Positions 24,818 to 37,849 of a DNA stretch of 64,000 nt are shown here, piece after piece; position 1 is the first letter of the stretch; the number at the start of each line of letters is the position of its first letter. Origin of the DNA: Nautilus pompilius (lineage: Eukaryota; Mollusca; Cephalopoda; Nautilida; Nautilidae); NCBI GenBank assembly GCA_018389105.1, contig JACATO010002204.1, positions 2,170,001-2,234,000 of the forward strand, in the 5' to 3' direction. The position numbers and the translations under genes were made by a program. The notes under the pieces were generated by a model, which was not told the origin of the DNA, searched no databases, and worked only from the letters and a program-made list of their open reading frames with translations.

Positions 24818-26932
24818 ATGGCTAGCAGGCGTGTAGACGACAGAGAAGGAAATCCTGGAAAGAGGTGTGCGTGTAAATTCCTGGAATCCCGGACAAAAGA
24901 GTATCCCTTCGTTGCTCCAAATCGCGATACAGCTCCAGCGCTGTGCACATGATGCAATGCTGCCATTAACGCGGCTCTGGGTGGATTGAACGATGTGAAA
25001 CGGCATTCAGAAGTCGGATAAACATCCCCGAATGACAAAGGGAGTTACGAGTTCTAGAAGACCTTTGGACAACATATATTTATGATAATTTCAGCCGTTC
25101 TGTTGGGGCAGAAATATGGTTTGCTAAAATGACTGATGAACGCAACCATTCCATTATGTTCGCAGAGCATTTTACACAGATGGCACCTGTCATGTTTCTG
25201 GATAGTGCTGCTTCATCATCATTCAGGTGTGGAAAAACGAAAACCACTATGATCATTTAAAAATGCTGTCAGTACTGAGGTCGACAAACCACCAAGGTTC
25301 TTTCAGCTCGCTAGCTGGAGAATCGAACGATCGTATAGAAAGCCAGAACTCGACTATCCTCGTTATGCGTGGATGAGGAGCGCAAAGAGATGGTCACCAA
25401 ATTCTTGGAGATGCCAGCACGCACAAATATTATGAATATGACTTTTATGCATATATTTTAGGATAATTTTTAAATTAATTAAATAATATATTCAGAGCAT
25501 TACTATGTTAATACATGTGACAGTGTCTCCAATAATTATTCAATAATTTCTTCAGTGATAGTGGAATGGAATCGAAGAATGTCTGATATAAAATGTATTT
25601 GTCATTTGGAAAACCTAGTAATCAAGGCACCTCTGGAGAAGTCTCCATTGTCCTGAACCACGAGCTTATTGAGATATATTTTCTTAAGGTGTCTGCTCTT
25701 TTTGTGTTGTACATGAACTGTATTCAAATAAACCAACATTGATAAGGCCAAAATTCTGTTTCTAAATGAGTTAGTATCCTCCATGGCAGTACCAAAAGGA
25801 CAGGCTCTACAAGACATTCCAAGAGTTTTGTAAAGTGGAGCCAAACAAGCATATCAGACGAAATGGCTCGTCCTTTGGAGGTACATCAAGCGGACCCTGG
25901 AACAATGGCCAGCCCCGATGTCTTACTTCACTAGCCATGAAAATGTGAAGAAGACTGGAAGAGTGAAGACATGCCCAGAGGACTTGTCAAACGGCGAACT
26001 GCCGCTCGACTTCCTCTTGATGGAGTTTATTCTGCCTCCTCTGAATGAGTTCAACACATATTTCTAGGTATTTAATTTTTAATGATATAAAATCAGAAGA
26101 TTCTTTATGTATTGTAAATAATGTTATTTTTCCAGGAAGTTATAAAGTTAAGGCATATTTCCTTTACCAAGAGATGCAGTTGTTATCAGAATGCACTTAC
26201 TGGTGTTTCTTACAGTAATATAAACAAACAATCAGCTCTCTAATGACCTCTTTTGGCATCAAGACTCGAGAATACATCTTTTGGATGGACAACGATGACC
26301 AGCATTTCAACACAAGTGGATTGATGAACAAGTTGGTTATCATTGATAAATTCTTAATATTATGTGTTATATTGCAATTGTTATACAACTCTATTTCATA
26401 CTAATCTTATTACTACTATATGTATTTGTTTCATTTCAGGCATATTAGGTCCTTTTATGAGGAATGTGATATGATGATGCTGAAAAAGTTCCCTTTAAGC
26501 AATCCATTTCTTCAGCACACGGATCGGTTCACCGTGATCCAGAACAAAGAAGCTCTCGAATATTAAACTTGCGAACATTTACATTCAATTCATATAGTGT
26601 AAAACAATGTGAATTAGTTTGTAGATGTCAGTTCTAATAGAGGTCATTCCCAGTGACTGCCAGCCGAGTCCTCCAGAGAAGTTACCTTCTCTCACTCTCG
26701 GGCCTGACCAGGTAGAGTTGGCTCGCCACGAGTTCGGGAGCTGTCAAGCCTCGCCATCATTCTTGACACCATCCGTAACTCCAATGCTGACGCAGAGACA
26801 GAGTTCGCCGTGGTCAGGAAAATAGAGACTGAGAGAAGATCGGAAATGGACAGTTGTAAAGTAAACAGACGACAAGAACGGAACACAACGGCTTTCAAAA
26901 GAACTGAAGATGTGTTTAATATTTATATCTAG
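24818..26932 (+). pseudogene. hAT transposase fossil with intron-like gaps (hAT-B)
   Basis: Pieces of one hAT transposase lie in order on the plus strand. Residues from the ATG at 24818 include a BED-like finger region with EYPFVAPNRDTAPALCT and a GGLNDVKRH segment. A second piece near 25106-25260 reads AEIWFAKMTDERNHSIMFAE, then SSFRCGKTKTTM, matching the segment before the catalytic core. A third near 26000-26066 reads LPLDFLLMEFILPPLNEFNT. A fourth, after TTTCATTTCAG, begins ILGPFYEECDMMMLKKFPLS. The C-terminal dimerisation region near 26760-26860 reads SNADAETEFAVVRKIETERR, resembling the hAT block NSDAERVFSMVRKI. The frame ends at 26930-26932. The first catalytic Asp region is not readable. 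Several pieces begin just after pyrimidine-rich AG acceptors, so the original gene may have had introns. It belongs to a different hAT lineage from hAT-A. Confidence 0.8.
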
Positions 26933-29614
26933 TCACTGGACGCTAGCAACAACAAACAAAGACTTTCAAAGCAAACACTACTTTTGGTTATTTTCATTAT
27001 GTTTCATTCTTTAACCAAATAAATAAATGACTTCATTGCCTCGTTTAAGGGAAGGAAAAATCGCAGACATTGCCCTTTAATACTGCAAACTAAATGATAG
27101 TCCGGTTGCAGTTCAGCTTAATATGTTTAAAAACAATCGCTCAGTATTTCGTTTATGCACCTGGCGATTTAACCGTTCGTTTTAACGGCCATTGGGAGAA
27201 CTTACCCGCTTTGTGAGAAATATCACTCGCGACGTTGATGCGAAGGATGGCGATGATAATAATACATCTTTAAGGACGATTTCTTTGCTGACCTTTGTTT
27301 GCGAAAATTACAACAACAACAAAACTAGAATAATTGTTTATTGATAGCTGCTTTTCTGACCGTGAATAGTTTCAGTAAACAGAGTGGGTTTGTATACGGT
27401 AGACTTTCACTTTGCCTTGACCTACTCTTTGAGGCGGCGGTGCCGGAAAATGACAAAATCAAATAAATATTAATACAGTAAAATTTCTATCTGTCATTTG
27501 TTCGGGAATGAAAAAAAGTTGTATAATACTCGGAAGTGCAACTGAACTTTTGTTTACATTTCTCCCAGCAGCTGTAACTGTCGAACTACTATTTCGAGTT
27601 ACATTAACTGGATTCCTCTTCATCATGTTGGACATTTACACGCAACTCGTACGCTTCCGCGAAAACCGAATATACTGTGTTCCGCCTACACACTGCGCAG
27701 TACAGACGGCAGCCGTGTTTGTAAATCCCGTTCCTCGTTCATGTCTGACGCAAACACGACACCACAGCGTGGGCGGGGCACACGTGATCATTCCACGCAT
27801 GCGCGCGGCTTTGCCAGATGTTTTCTTAGATCAGAATTGTTTGCATTTCAAAAAGAAATTACTTTTTTTTCCCAGCAAACTTAAAAATCTGGTGAGCGGA
27901 CAGCTTCATTATAGGTAAACACACTGCCCGCCCCCTGCATTTTCTAGATCGGTTTGTTAAAGCGAGAGTTTCACACTTCACAGAGGGTCTCACCCCGCTC
28001 GAGACGGTAGCTACTGAAAAGCACCGTAGAAAATTGTCAACTGCATAAGAACTACTCTCCTGATCTGTTTCCTTGTACACGAGCTGTAATGTTGCGCGCG
28101 CCCCCCAGTGTCCTGCCAATAAAATATGCAAATTCTTTACCGGGGTTGACGTCACACGCCTCGTAATTTAGAAGTCGATTTCCTCGCGACACGCAAGTAA
28201 GATGCAGTGTATGGTTTCGATTAGTAAATAGTTTAACTTTTAAATTAATAAGTATCCAGTAAACAGTCGATCGAAATCTGTTAAATCGTTCTAACGATTC
28301 TGTAGAAAAACTAAATTGAAAGGAAGGAGTCATATAAATTTTTTCGTACGCATATTTAAAAATTCACCATATTGCACGGGGTATTAACGCTTGCTTCACA
28401 ATACATTCATTTTCGGCGATAGACCGGAAGTCACAGATTCACATGACCTGTGATGTCACGTGTCGGTCACAGGAAAAACTGCCACCTATAAGATTTTTTC
28501 CGTATCATAAAATCTTTTTTTTTTAAAAAATCAGTCTTTACGTTTTTGCTCTTCTGTATATTTGTTGGGTTTTTCCCCCACCTGATAAACTGATTTCACT
28601 TTGGCTGAAATCATTACTTCATCGATGGGACTTGAAGGACTTTCTCCACTTTCGTCTGAGCTTTTGAGAGCGCCATCTTTGTTGAGATAGCATCTCGTAG
28701 GTGAGGCTCTAGTTTAGTTCTCCTCGTAGGCTGTTTTTAATCTCGAATGGGCTTGGTTATGTAACCAGACGATATAATGTGTCAACTAAATATATATTTA
28801 CGGTAGATGCAAATTGGTAGGTTAGACCGGGTTGTTTATTTCCTGGTAATTATCAGTCTTTGACATGCTGCTGTAAATACCCTGGCTGTTGTAGACAGAC
28901 TATGTTTTTGAGTAATAGAGCCTTCTCTCGTAACTGTCATGCAGCTGTGGCGAGACAGGCCAGTAGTTGATGAATGAGAGACAGTTTTTCGCACCTCAAA
29001 TACCTGGAAATCGGGAGGGGTGTTATTATTACGGAACAAAAAATTTTTAATGTAATGCAGATGAAGCTGATTCATGAATACTGTATATGAGAACTCGTTG
29101 TACATCCGTCTCGTTACGCGCAGCTCGTCTAACTCTGTGGTCACATTAGAGCCAAATGCGCGTATATCGGATTGCAATGATTTCATGTTATATAATCCAA
29201 TCGTTTAAGTGATATGCGTGCAAGACTATCAAATAAAAATTCATGCAGCTGAGTACATAGTTACCTGAGAGTCGGTTCCGTAGCGACACGTCCGCGGACT
29301 TGTGTCGATATGCTACATGGCATTTTAATAGGTTTTATGAGATACGAAACAGCGGAGGAGAATAATCATTGCATGCGAACATAGACGGCGGAATGTGCGC
29401 TATAAACTGTCAGTTTGTAGAGCCTGAAAGTCGAAATTCACATCTTTTTGTATCGAGATGTTGCGCTTGCTTGTAAAACTAACTTCGGAGAACATCAGAG
29501 GGACTACCAGCATGTTAATTTAAAAGCTCTTCCACTACTTCTGGGGGACCACCGTATTTCCCCCCTGACGCCACCATTTGTGAGTGACGCCGCACAAAAC
29601 TCTGTCTTGATTGG
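26933..29614. other. Noncoding DNA, no recognised gene
   Basis: No gene, RNA or transposon was recognised. A 136-codon frame (27508-27918, plus) begins with a hydrophobic stretch but has no recognisable family, and a chance frame is likely. Confidence 0.4.
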
Positions 29615-29761
29615 CTACAACACCCACATTCCCGGAACACGTGACCACAACACCCACATTCCCGGAACACGTGACCACAACACCGACACTCACGGAACAC
29701 GTGACTACAACACCCACATTCCCGGATCACGTGACCACAACATCGACACTCACGGAACACG
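29615..29761. repeat. 30-bp minisatellite with CACGTG in each junction
   Basis: Nearly five copies of a 30-bp unit of the form ACAACACCCACATTCCCGGA plus ACACGTGACC. Perfect CACGTG palindromes occur at 29638, 29668, 29698 and 29728 with exact 30-bp spacing. CACGTG is the canonical E-box bound by bHLH-ZIP factors. Variants swap CCCACATTCCC for CCGACACTCAC. Frames on both strands are repeat artefacts. Confidence 0.93.
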
Positions 29762-32700
29762 AAGGTGCACATTTTACCAGCTGGTAAAAGTCTATGCACC
29801 TCCCATTTCGACCCTTAACGCGTAAATACAAGAAGTCGCCAGCCACCATTTCATTACAGCTTTTATGAGCATCATCGCTGTTAATAAGTCAGTTTACATA
29901 GAGAGATGTATGCATTCGTAGAAAAAGTAGAAAAATAGAATAGTATCAATGCTAAGCTATGAGCAAAGTAAACATATTGTTTTAAAACTCAAGGGCAGAA
30001 AACCCAACTTAAAGTAGCGCGATGCACCGAAACAGATTTTTTAAAAATGGGTTATGGTTTTCCTCAACCATTATGGAACCTTAAATACAAATCGCACATT
30101 TAACTCGAATGACGTCAGATACTGCCCACATGTTGCTCTTCTCATCATAGACATGTGCAGTCTATTTATCCTTAACGATCGCACATCTTCCGATACTCGC
30201 GGGTTTCATTCTCCGATCTGTGCCCAGCTGTCTATGCTAGGAATATTTAAGCACCCGTTTCCGACTTGTCTTTCTTCGTACCTTTGAAATAAATATCTGT
30301 ATTTTATAACAGTCTAATTAGTCAATCAGATGCTAGATATAGTGAATGAAAATGTTTTCATACTTGATGTTAAAGTTTTATTGATAATGAAAATTTGCAG
30401 TCGATATTCGTAATATGCTATTAAACGCAGTTACGTTTCTATAAAATGAAAGTTGACTTGGGACGAGAAGTGGAAAGTTGGTTTGTAGCGCGAGCGTCCA
30501 TGATTTGATCTCCGCTTACTAGTCTCGTCCGGGTGACGAACGTGCAAGTTTTTTTCTTTTTAAATTATCATTTGGGCTTTCGTGTGTACAGGCAGACGAC
30601 CGCCTATAGCGATGTTTCCTTACAACGCTCTCTATCCTGAAGGAAAATTCCTCCTGTAGTGGTCCTTTTACCAAGAACGCATCCCGAGCGCTGAGAGAGA
30701 TCGTCTGTCTGCCTGTAATGAGGACAAGAACGGTAACGAGTCGGGATTTGTTTGTCTGCTTCCTCTCCGTCGTCAAGGCTACTTTGCCATGGCTCGCCTG
30801 TTGTTCTGCTGACTCTCGGAAATCATCTCGGGTAAGATAAATCTGAACGTCACGAACAGCCTCTCCGAGAAGTCGTTCGCTCAGCAGACCCTGGTGTATC
30901 GTGACAGTCGGTGCCCGGAACCAGTCGATCGCTGCTGATCAGCCGGTCAAAGGCGCAGTTAAAATGAAACACAAAACGAATTGAGCTAGTACAGTGAACC
31001 TCCTCACTGAATGATCCGAGCTTTGATTCGTCGTGGCTCCAAACGATGTCGCAGCCAGATTTCAGATCGGTGACAACTCTTTTCCCGATAACGTTCATTG
31101 CGAGCCGTTTGTTTGGCATCTTCGTATAGTATTAGTGGCCCCTTTTGGGTGTAAGTATTTACTGTAACAAAACTACCAGCTTTGCCAGGCCGGCTTATGA
31201 ACAGTACAGACTCTGTTACAACAATGGCTTCTTGCTTCCGAAGGAAAATAATTTAATTTCAAGACAAATGGCGATGGTTGAAGGTTTATAGTGAAAAAAT
31301 TCGAATGATAAAACATCTAGGATATTTATATATTTGTTTGTAATAAACTGAGCGGTTTCTTACTGTTAGAGAGATTTGAAGAATCCCGGATTTTTTAGTG
31401 TATGAAAAAGGTTAGATGTCCATCGTGGTCGTTTTATTCTGTTTTCTCTGAATTGTTGGTCTGGGCCCGCAGCCACCAGATTGGCTGATTAATTTCCCTT
31501 CTTATTCGTTTTCAGTAGAACCCTGCGCCCAGCCTTTCGTATTCAGCTGACTTGTCGTGTCCCATCCAAATAGCTCAGACTTCTCGCCCTTGATTCTTTT
31601 CACCCGGACCGTTGTAAACAGTCCTTCTGCGGTGACGTCAGATTCACGTGCTCATGGAGTCCCGAATCGAAGTCTCGTTCTTGCTGTATATTCCTGCCTA
31701 CTGTATCCGCAATAATGTGGGGTGGGTGGGAGAAATTCAAAGAAATGTGAAAGTTCTGGAAAAGGTACTGCTGATGTAGACTTGGATCTTCGCTATCAGA
31801 TTACTGTAACGTGAAAGGTTAATGGCTTTGTCATTGCTTAAGCGCCAAACTTCCTATCAGTGTAATACAGAAACATTTCTGACCTCAGCCTGACAACTAA
31901 GTGCGCACATCAGATAAAAACAGACAAACTCTTGACGATCTTCCACTGCCATAGTTCGCGTTTTCTTTCCAGTGTTTCACCTTCCGTCGGCCCGGTGCTT
32001 CTGGAAACGGTCGCTAGCGCGGGCTCCCACAGACCATATATTTCGGTCCTTCACAGCGCGCCAACATCTGGACCGTTACACTGTCGGATATCACATCTTT
32101 TAGGTAGCTTTAGTTGATCGCGCACCTGTTAACCGCGGCCAGGTGTGCCATCAGGTATTTCGAAGGTGTGTGCTAGGGAAAGGGCGAAGAGGCAGTCATG
32201 CTTGGCGCACTCTTACCAGAGCAGCCCGTCAGCCCTTAGTCATTCGCCCGTTTCCGCTCTTGTTATTTGTCCCCATGTAAGACAGTTTCGCCAGGAAGGA
32301 GGAGCTGGGACCGGTCTGGTGTCGTATAGCTAGACGCGGACGCGATTGAAGAGGCCGGCGGGCACCAACATGGACTCATTTAAGCGTTAGTTTTTCTTCT
32401 TTTTTATTAATACACCTGAGGGTCAGGCTTTTCTAAATGAATAAATCAGTCTTGTTCTTTGTTGTTGTTGTTTTTCTTTCCTGTGGCTGCCTCGGCGAGT
32501 TTACTTATCGGTCGAATGCCCCCTGACTCCGCCGAAGACCCGCTTTCCCCTCTAAAATTCTTTACCCCTTTCGGAACTTCGCCTGTGCAGAACAGAACTG
32601 TGTAGGAGGTTTAATCCTGAATAATCACCTGGAATGTCAAGTTCCGCTAGTTTAGACGTATAGCGTGGGTGAGACGTTGATATTTAAGTCCGGGGTCACA

Positions 32701-33248
32701 AGACAACGTCCTGTTTTGTCTATAGGTCCGTACCCGGAACCCCGAGCCTTCCAGTCCAGACCATCCCCTACTTGTTCGTTCATCTCCATGTTTGTGCTTA
32801 AGCCACTTAAAAAGACAACAACAAACAGGACTCACGCTGGTTTATTCTTTAAGAAAATCCTACTTCTGACGTAAAGCAGTCGAAAAGGGGCCGATCGTGA
32901 GAGCTGATCCGGGCCTCTGCTCGGTCGTGACGGCGGCTTGGAAAAAATACAAGGTTCACGGACTCAGCCGACGGATGTTTTCTTCCTCCGACTTTTTTAC
33001 CTGCTCGACAGCTTTCGGCTGAAGCAGGTGTGTCGGTTACCGTTCAAAGACAACGATAGCTGTTAAACATTATGCGGCGCTTAGAAACTCCGACGAGTTT
33101 TGAATAATAACCACGGAGGTTCTTTTACCTTTATTTTCTGCGCGCCCGATTTCTCACGCTTCCTTTGTGGAGGGAGGGTGGGTGAGAAGGGCTACCGAGT
33201 CCCCAGAAATACTTCAGCTTCTCATCTCTGGCCAGTTTTCCAGTTGGG
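29762..33248. other. Noncoding DNA, no recognised gene
   Basis: No gene family was recognised. A string at 30487-30516 (GTAGCGCGAGCGTCC followed by GATTTGATCTCC) resembles degraded pol III A and B boxes, possibly an old SINE head. Minus-strand frames at 30519-30776 and 30850-31119 have no known motifs. Confidence 0.4.
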
Positions 33249-33480
33249 TGATGGCGTCGTGGCGCAATGGGTAGCGAGTTCGATCCCCGGTTGGGTCCGA
33301 GGTGCGTGCTGCTTCTGCTGATGATGAGGGACAGAAGTCCGAAACAGCCGTGAAGTACTCGTCTGGACGCTGACATTCACCTTGACTTTCGATCTGGAGA
33401 GGGATGGGCTCCGTCAGGTTGCAAAATGACCTAGACACACCTCTCGAGGTGCCCCGAAGTGAAGTGAGCTGGGTGATAAT
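33249..33480 (+). mobile_element. Probable tRNA-derived SINE, different family
   Basis: The head has an A-box-like GTGGCGCAATGGGTAGCG and a nearby B-box GAGTTCGATCCCC at 33260-33295. The two boxes are closer than in a normal tRNA, so the anticodon part appears deleted. The downstream body is unlike the SINEs at 7105 and 54523. No A/T tail was found and the 3' boundary is approximate. It could also be a tRNA pseudogene. Confidence 0.45.
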
Positions 33481-35535
33481 GATTCCTCTTCTAATGTTGG
33501 ATGATTGTTTTTCAATTATTTCAGCACCGTAAGGTACTCTGCATGTTACCAGCCTCTAATACATCTGTAAAACAGCTTGAGATGACTAACCCTACTTTAA
33601 TTGCCCAAGAATAATTTTCTTTTATTCTAGGTCTTAGATAGGTATTTTAAGTCTAAAATTACGTATTCTGTTTCGACTTTTATTTTCACTATCCAAAATA
33701 GCGGCCTGCACGTTTATTATATTTTAAAATTTTTCTATTTTTATCAGATAATTAAACTTATTTTTTAAAGGTATTATTCTGCATAGCTTTAATGTCGTTT
33801 TTAATGCGCGAGACCTCATCTCTATCTTCAACCAGGAGTTACTCGTGCTGTAACATCTTGGTAGACAATATTTCTCCTCGATAATTCGGGATTTTCATTC
33901 GATGCGCAAACGGCGGTATTTCCGTTTCATAGGGTAACGAGAGATGGGGATTAGAATTATAAACACCATCGGGTTCACTTTTGTGTCATGATGTATAGTT
34001 TCCGGTGACTAAACCCTACCTTACCTGTCCTTGTTAGTGCATCGCATCAAGCAAATAAACAGGTGGGAAAAAAATTTTTTTTTGATTTAGAGAAGACCGT
34101 TATTGACCCAAACTTTAATTCAAAATATGTGTCAAAAGAAAGAGGGTAAAAAATTTTAATCTAGCGCGAGGGCTGTCACCATCTTATGGCTGAGGCTTCT
34201 TGGTCAGAAATGTTCTGCTTGTTGTTTTACATATCTAAAGAGGAAGCAATGCTTTAGAATAGCTTTATCAGGCAGACTCGTCGCGTTTATTATGCCAGGT
34301 AACTTCTAAAACAACGTTCAGGAACTTTCTCACCTTTAGAATTATTAATCTGAACAATAAACACAGATAGACAAGTATGTACTGACTGCAGAACGTGTTG
34401 CAATAGACTTATCTGCAGGTACCATTCTTGTTCGTCGTCTAGAAAATCTGAAGTTGGTGAAGAATAACGATGTCCCTCTTAGGCATGTAGGATGCGGATA
34501 TAATCTCAGCGAGCACCTGTGATTTTCCTAGCAACTCAAGGTTAGGCGGGAGGAAAGTGTAGCTAAATTTGGTGACGGACGACCTTCGTGCTTCCTGTCT
34601 TTGAGAGGTCGAAGATATCGAAACCGTTACTTTTGGACGGAGCCGAGTCAGGTCACCAAATTTGCCGGACTTCCCGTCTTCCGGGATTCCATTACCTCGG
34701 CTGTCAGGGAGGGTGGGAATCGTTTTGCTGAAAACTGAGCGGAGGCTTGGAGGTGGGATTTGGAGGAACACAAGGATTCACCTTTGCTGCACTTTTGGTC
34801 TCTGTCGTGAGTGTCTTTTAGAACTCTAGAAGAATTTTATAAGATATGCTGGTTCCTCCGCCAGCCTCTTCACCGCAACACCGCCCATCTTGTTTCTCGT
34901 CAACGCTTGGCTCCCGACCGTCTGCTATTCCCATCTCTCTATCGTCTGAACGGACCGCGGTTTCGGCCTTTGGAGTCTGACTGAGGGACAACTTTCTTGG
35001 ACTCTCCCCGCTTGTTTGAATGGGCCGCCAACTGGAACGATCTCCGGAAGTGACACCTGACTGGTTTTGTTCATAAAAAAAGATCTATATACGCGTGTCT
35101 TTGATATTAGTCAACCACTGAAGTTTCTCTTCAGATCTTTGTTTGTCAGTTTTCTTAATACGTTCACTTTCTGCCTATGTTCAACTTGACTAAGCTGTGG
35201 TTTTACACATCGCCCCATGGATGATTAGAAAAGAGTACGCACGTGATTCTGACACCTTCCGTGTCGTCTGTGGCGGCTGGTGTTACTCCGGTTCCAAACG
35301 CCACCTTCCTCCAGGTTTCCGAATATGCTGGGTTTGTTGACATTGGAAGCGGAGTTCGCCAATTACGCCTGAAACGTTTTCAAACATGTCGTGGAAGCGG
35401 CGAATGCAAAACTTGATCTTCTTTTCCTCTTCTATTCTTTCCTTCTCACCTCAAACGAGTTTACTTGTAAGTGTCAAGGTCTCCTGAAAATGGGGACATG
35501 TGTCATTCTTTTTGCAGCAAATTACTGCCCTAACT

Positions 35536-35538
<3 letters not shown>
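33481..35538. other. Noncoding DNA, no recognised gene
   Basis: No gene or repeat family was recognised. A 110-codon minus frame (34439-34771) has no identifiable motif. Confidence 0.4.
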
Positions 35539-35601
<63 letters not shown>

Positions 35602-35637
35602 GTCATCTCTGTCTCTATACCAACGTCTTCTCTCTCC
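35539..35637. repeat. (CT)n microsatellite ending in GATGTCATCTC
   Basis: About 30 uninterrupted CT units (35539-35598) followed by GATGTCATCTCTGTCTC and a short CT-rich tail. The junction resembles the TGACGTCATCTC spacer of the larger CT/CRE arrays, with one base altered. Confidence 0.92.
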
Positions 35638-35640
35638 TTT

Positions 35641-37292
35641 AAAAGAAATACCTTCCAAAATATATACAAAATAGGAAAGTTTGCATACTACAAAAACACT
35701 TTGAATGATACACTTTTGTCAAACAGTAGTTGTTCTTCTATCTACGCAGCTCTTAGTAAACCCTGCATCAGTGGTTTTTATGTAATTTACAAAACAAATA
35801 ATTAAATAAATAAATAAAAATACTATTAATAATAACTGATGTTGGTGCCAAATTTGAAATTTAAGTTTGTACAATGTCTGCAGTAATATCCAGGTGTTGG
35901 CGCTTTTATCATAACATTTCATAGACGTATAGTTTTCACATTAGCATAGTTTTATTTTAAGTATTTATTTATTAATGAAGTTTTTTTTAAAAAAATGTCT
36001 TTTATTAAAAGAAAAATTGTGCATCAGGTAAAGATTATTTTGAAAAAATTACGATAAAGAACGTTTGGTGGGCAGAGATACTTAAGCGAGCCGTGTAACT
36101 GTACGGATCTAGGTCGCTTAAGTATATAATCGAAGTCTACGTGATTTTTCTTTGCTTGATTTCTTTTAAATAATCGACATAACAGCTGTTTTTCCTAGCA
36201 ATATTTTTTAAAAACTCCACGTTATAAAATTAACTGCATTATCTGATATGGGTTTCTATCGATAGCAGAGCTGCTTAATTATTCAAGATCACGTGACACT
36301 GTTGGATGATGGGAAAAGTCCGAACGAATATAGTTTCAAAAAATGACGTTTTCCCGACAGGCCTCTGTTCCTCTCTTCCGTAAGATAGCAGCAATTTAGT
36401 TCATGAACCGATGCCAATTGTTCACGAACTGCAATGTACTACCAGAAGAAAGCAAAATTTACGGAAATCCAAACATATTCACAAAAGGGATCTGTATACA
36501 TTAAGGGCTGGTCTTAGTTCTCGGTCAGACTGTAATAGAACAGACATTCCCTAATTTTAATATTTTTTTAAGAACGGCAGAAGCTGCGCCATTACAGCTT
36601 TAAATCCGGGTTTTACTTCTAGAATTTTTTTTAATTTTTGCTTTTGTTACAATTTGGTAGTCTGACACACACACACACATTCATGAAAATAGGATCGACC
36701 GAAGTTATTTTAGTACCTCAGGTGAAAAAAAAAGAAAAAGAAAAACCTTTTTTAAGTTTTTCTATTCATTTAACTGAGTCGTAAAAGCTGAACAGCGACG
36801 AAAAGTGTCATTTGTGTGAGAGAGACAATGGCGGCGCTGCGTGCAGTCATCAGGCAGCAGACAGACTGACCTACAAATGAACTTTACAATCGATATTCTT
36901 TCGTTCGTTTCGATACTTGGGGATTGATGGTAATGGCCTATTGGGAAGAGACATCTTAGAGATTAAAAATCCAAAAAGAATCTGAACCCCTCCAACATCT
37001 CCGGCTGAGCGCGTGTCGAGCGGAATGGATCGTAAGGCCTTTTATAGATATGAAATACCCGATAGGCGGGATGTGGGTTCACCTGGCTACTCCCAGGTGG
37101 AGTGGCGAGCGGCCGCAGTAATTCGGCGCATTCGACCAGCGGGGGTGAGAGAGCGCGCGAGGGATGTCGCCCCGTCTGCCTGAAAGGCAGTCGGTTTGAG
37201 ATTAAAAACTACGTGTCAAGACTGGTTTTAGTTAATTAAAAAGGGAGCGAAAACGAACCTTTTTTCCACTTAAAAATACTTCTTTTTGGTTT
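35641..37292. other. Noncoding DNA, nothing recognised
   Basis: No gene was recognised. The sequence upstream of the TAA tract (about 37010-37215) is GC-richer and could be an unrecognised SINE body, because other TAA tracts here follow SINEs. No clear A or B box supports that. Confidence 0.35.
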
Positions 37293-37312
37293 ACAACAAC
37301 AACAACAACAAC

Positions 37313-37390
<78 letters not shown>
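37293..37390. repeat. Compound (CAA)n(TAA)n microsatellite
   Basis: About seven CAA units then about 25 TAA units without interruption. Poly-Asn and poly-Tyr frames are artefacts. Confidence 0.97.
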
Positions 37391-37391
<1 letters not shown>

Positions 37392-37849
37392 TGGCCGATT
37401 TAAAGAAAATGCGCGGTCCTTCTTATCTGACCATTTGCACCCAGTCGAAACCAAGCAAAAAAAGCGTGTAGTTCATTCTCAAACCCTGAACAACCTCTCA
37501 GTTCATTTTGTTTTTTCCCTTAAAGCGGAAGTCAAACGTGAAGTCGACTTTTAAAAAGAACCAGAAAGAGCTCGGACGTGGTTTCCCACCTGGAAAACCT
37601 CCACGGCGCACTCGCCTCAAGACCGACAACAATATCACAAGTGAAATTATGGTGAATAATTACTCCAAGTTCGAATAGAAAAGAAGATGGAAGGAAAAAA
37701 AGAATCGTGGAGGAGATAATAGGGCATTTGTTTTGGTAATGAACTGTGGCAAACACTAATATGTGACGTTTATGGATCCTGCGCTAAAATTAATTTAATT
37801 TCGACCTGAAAATAATTGAATTCCTCTGCAAACAGCGGGAAATATCTGG

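Noticed and set aside
27508..27918. 136-codon frame with a hydrophobic N-terminal segment
   Set aside because: No recognisable family and no start or splice context; probably chance.
34439..34771. 110-codon minus-strand frame
   Set aside because: No motif and no supporting signals.
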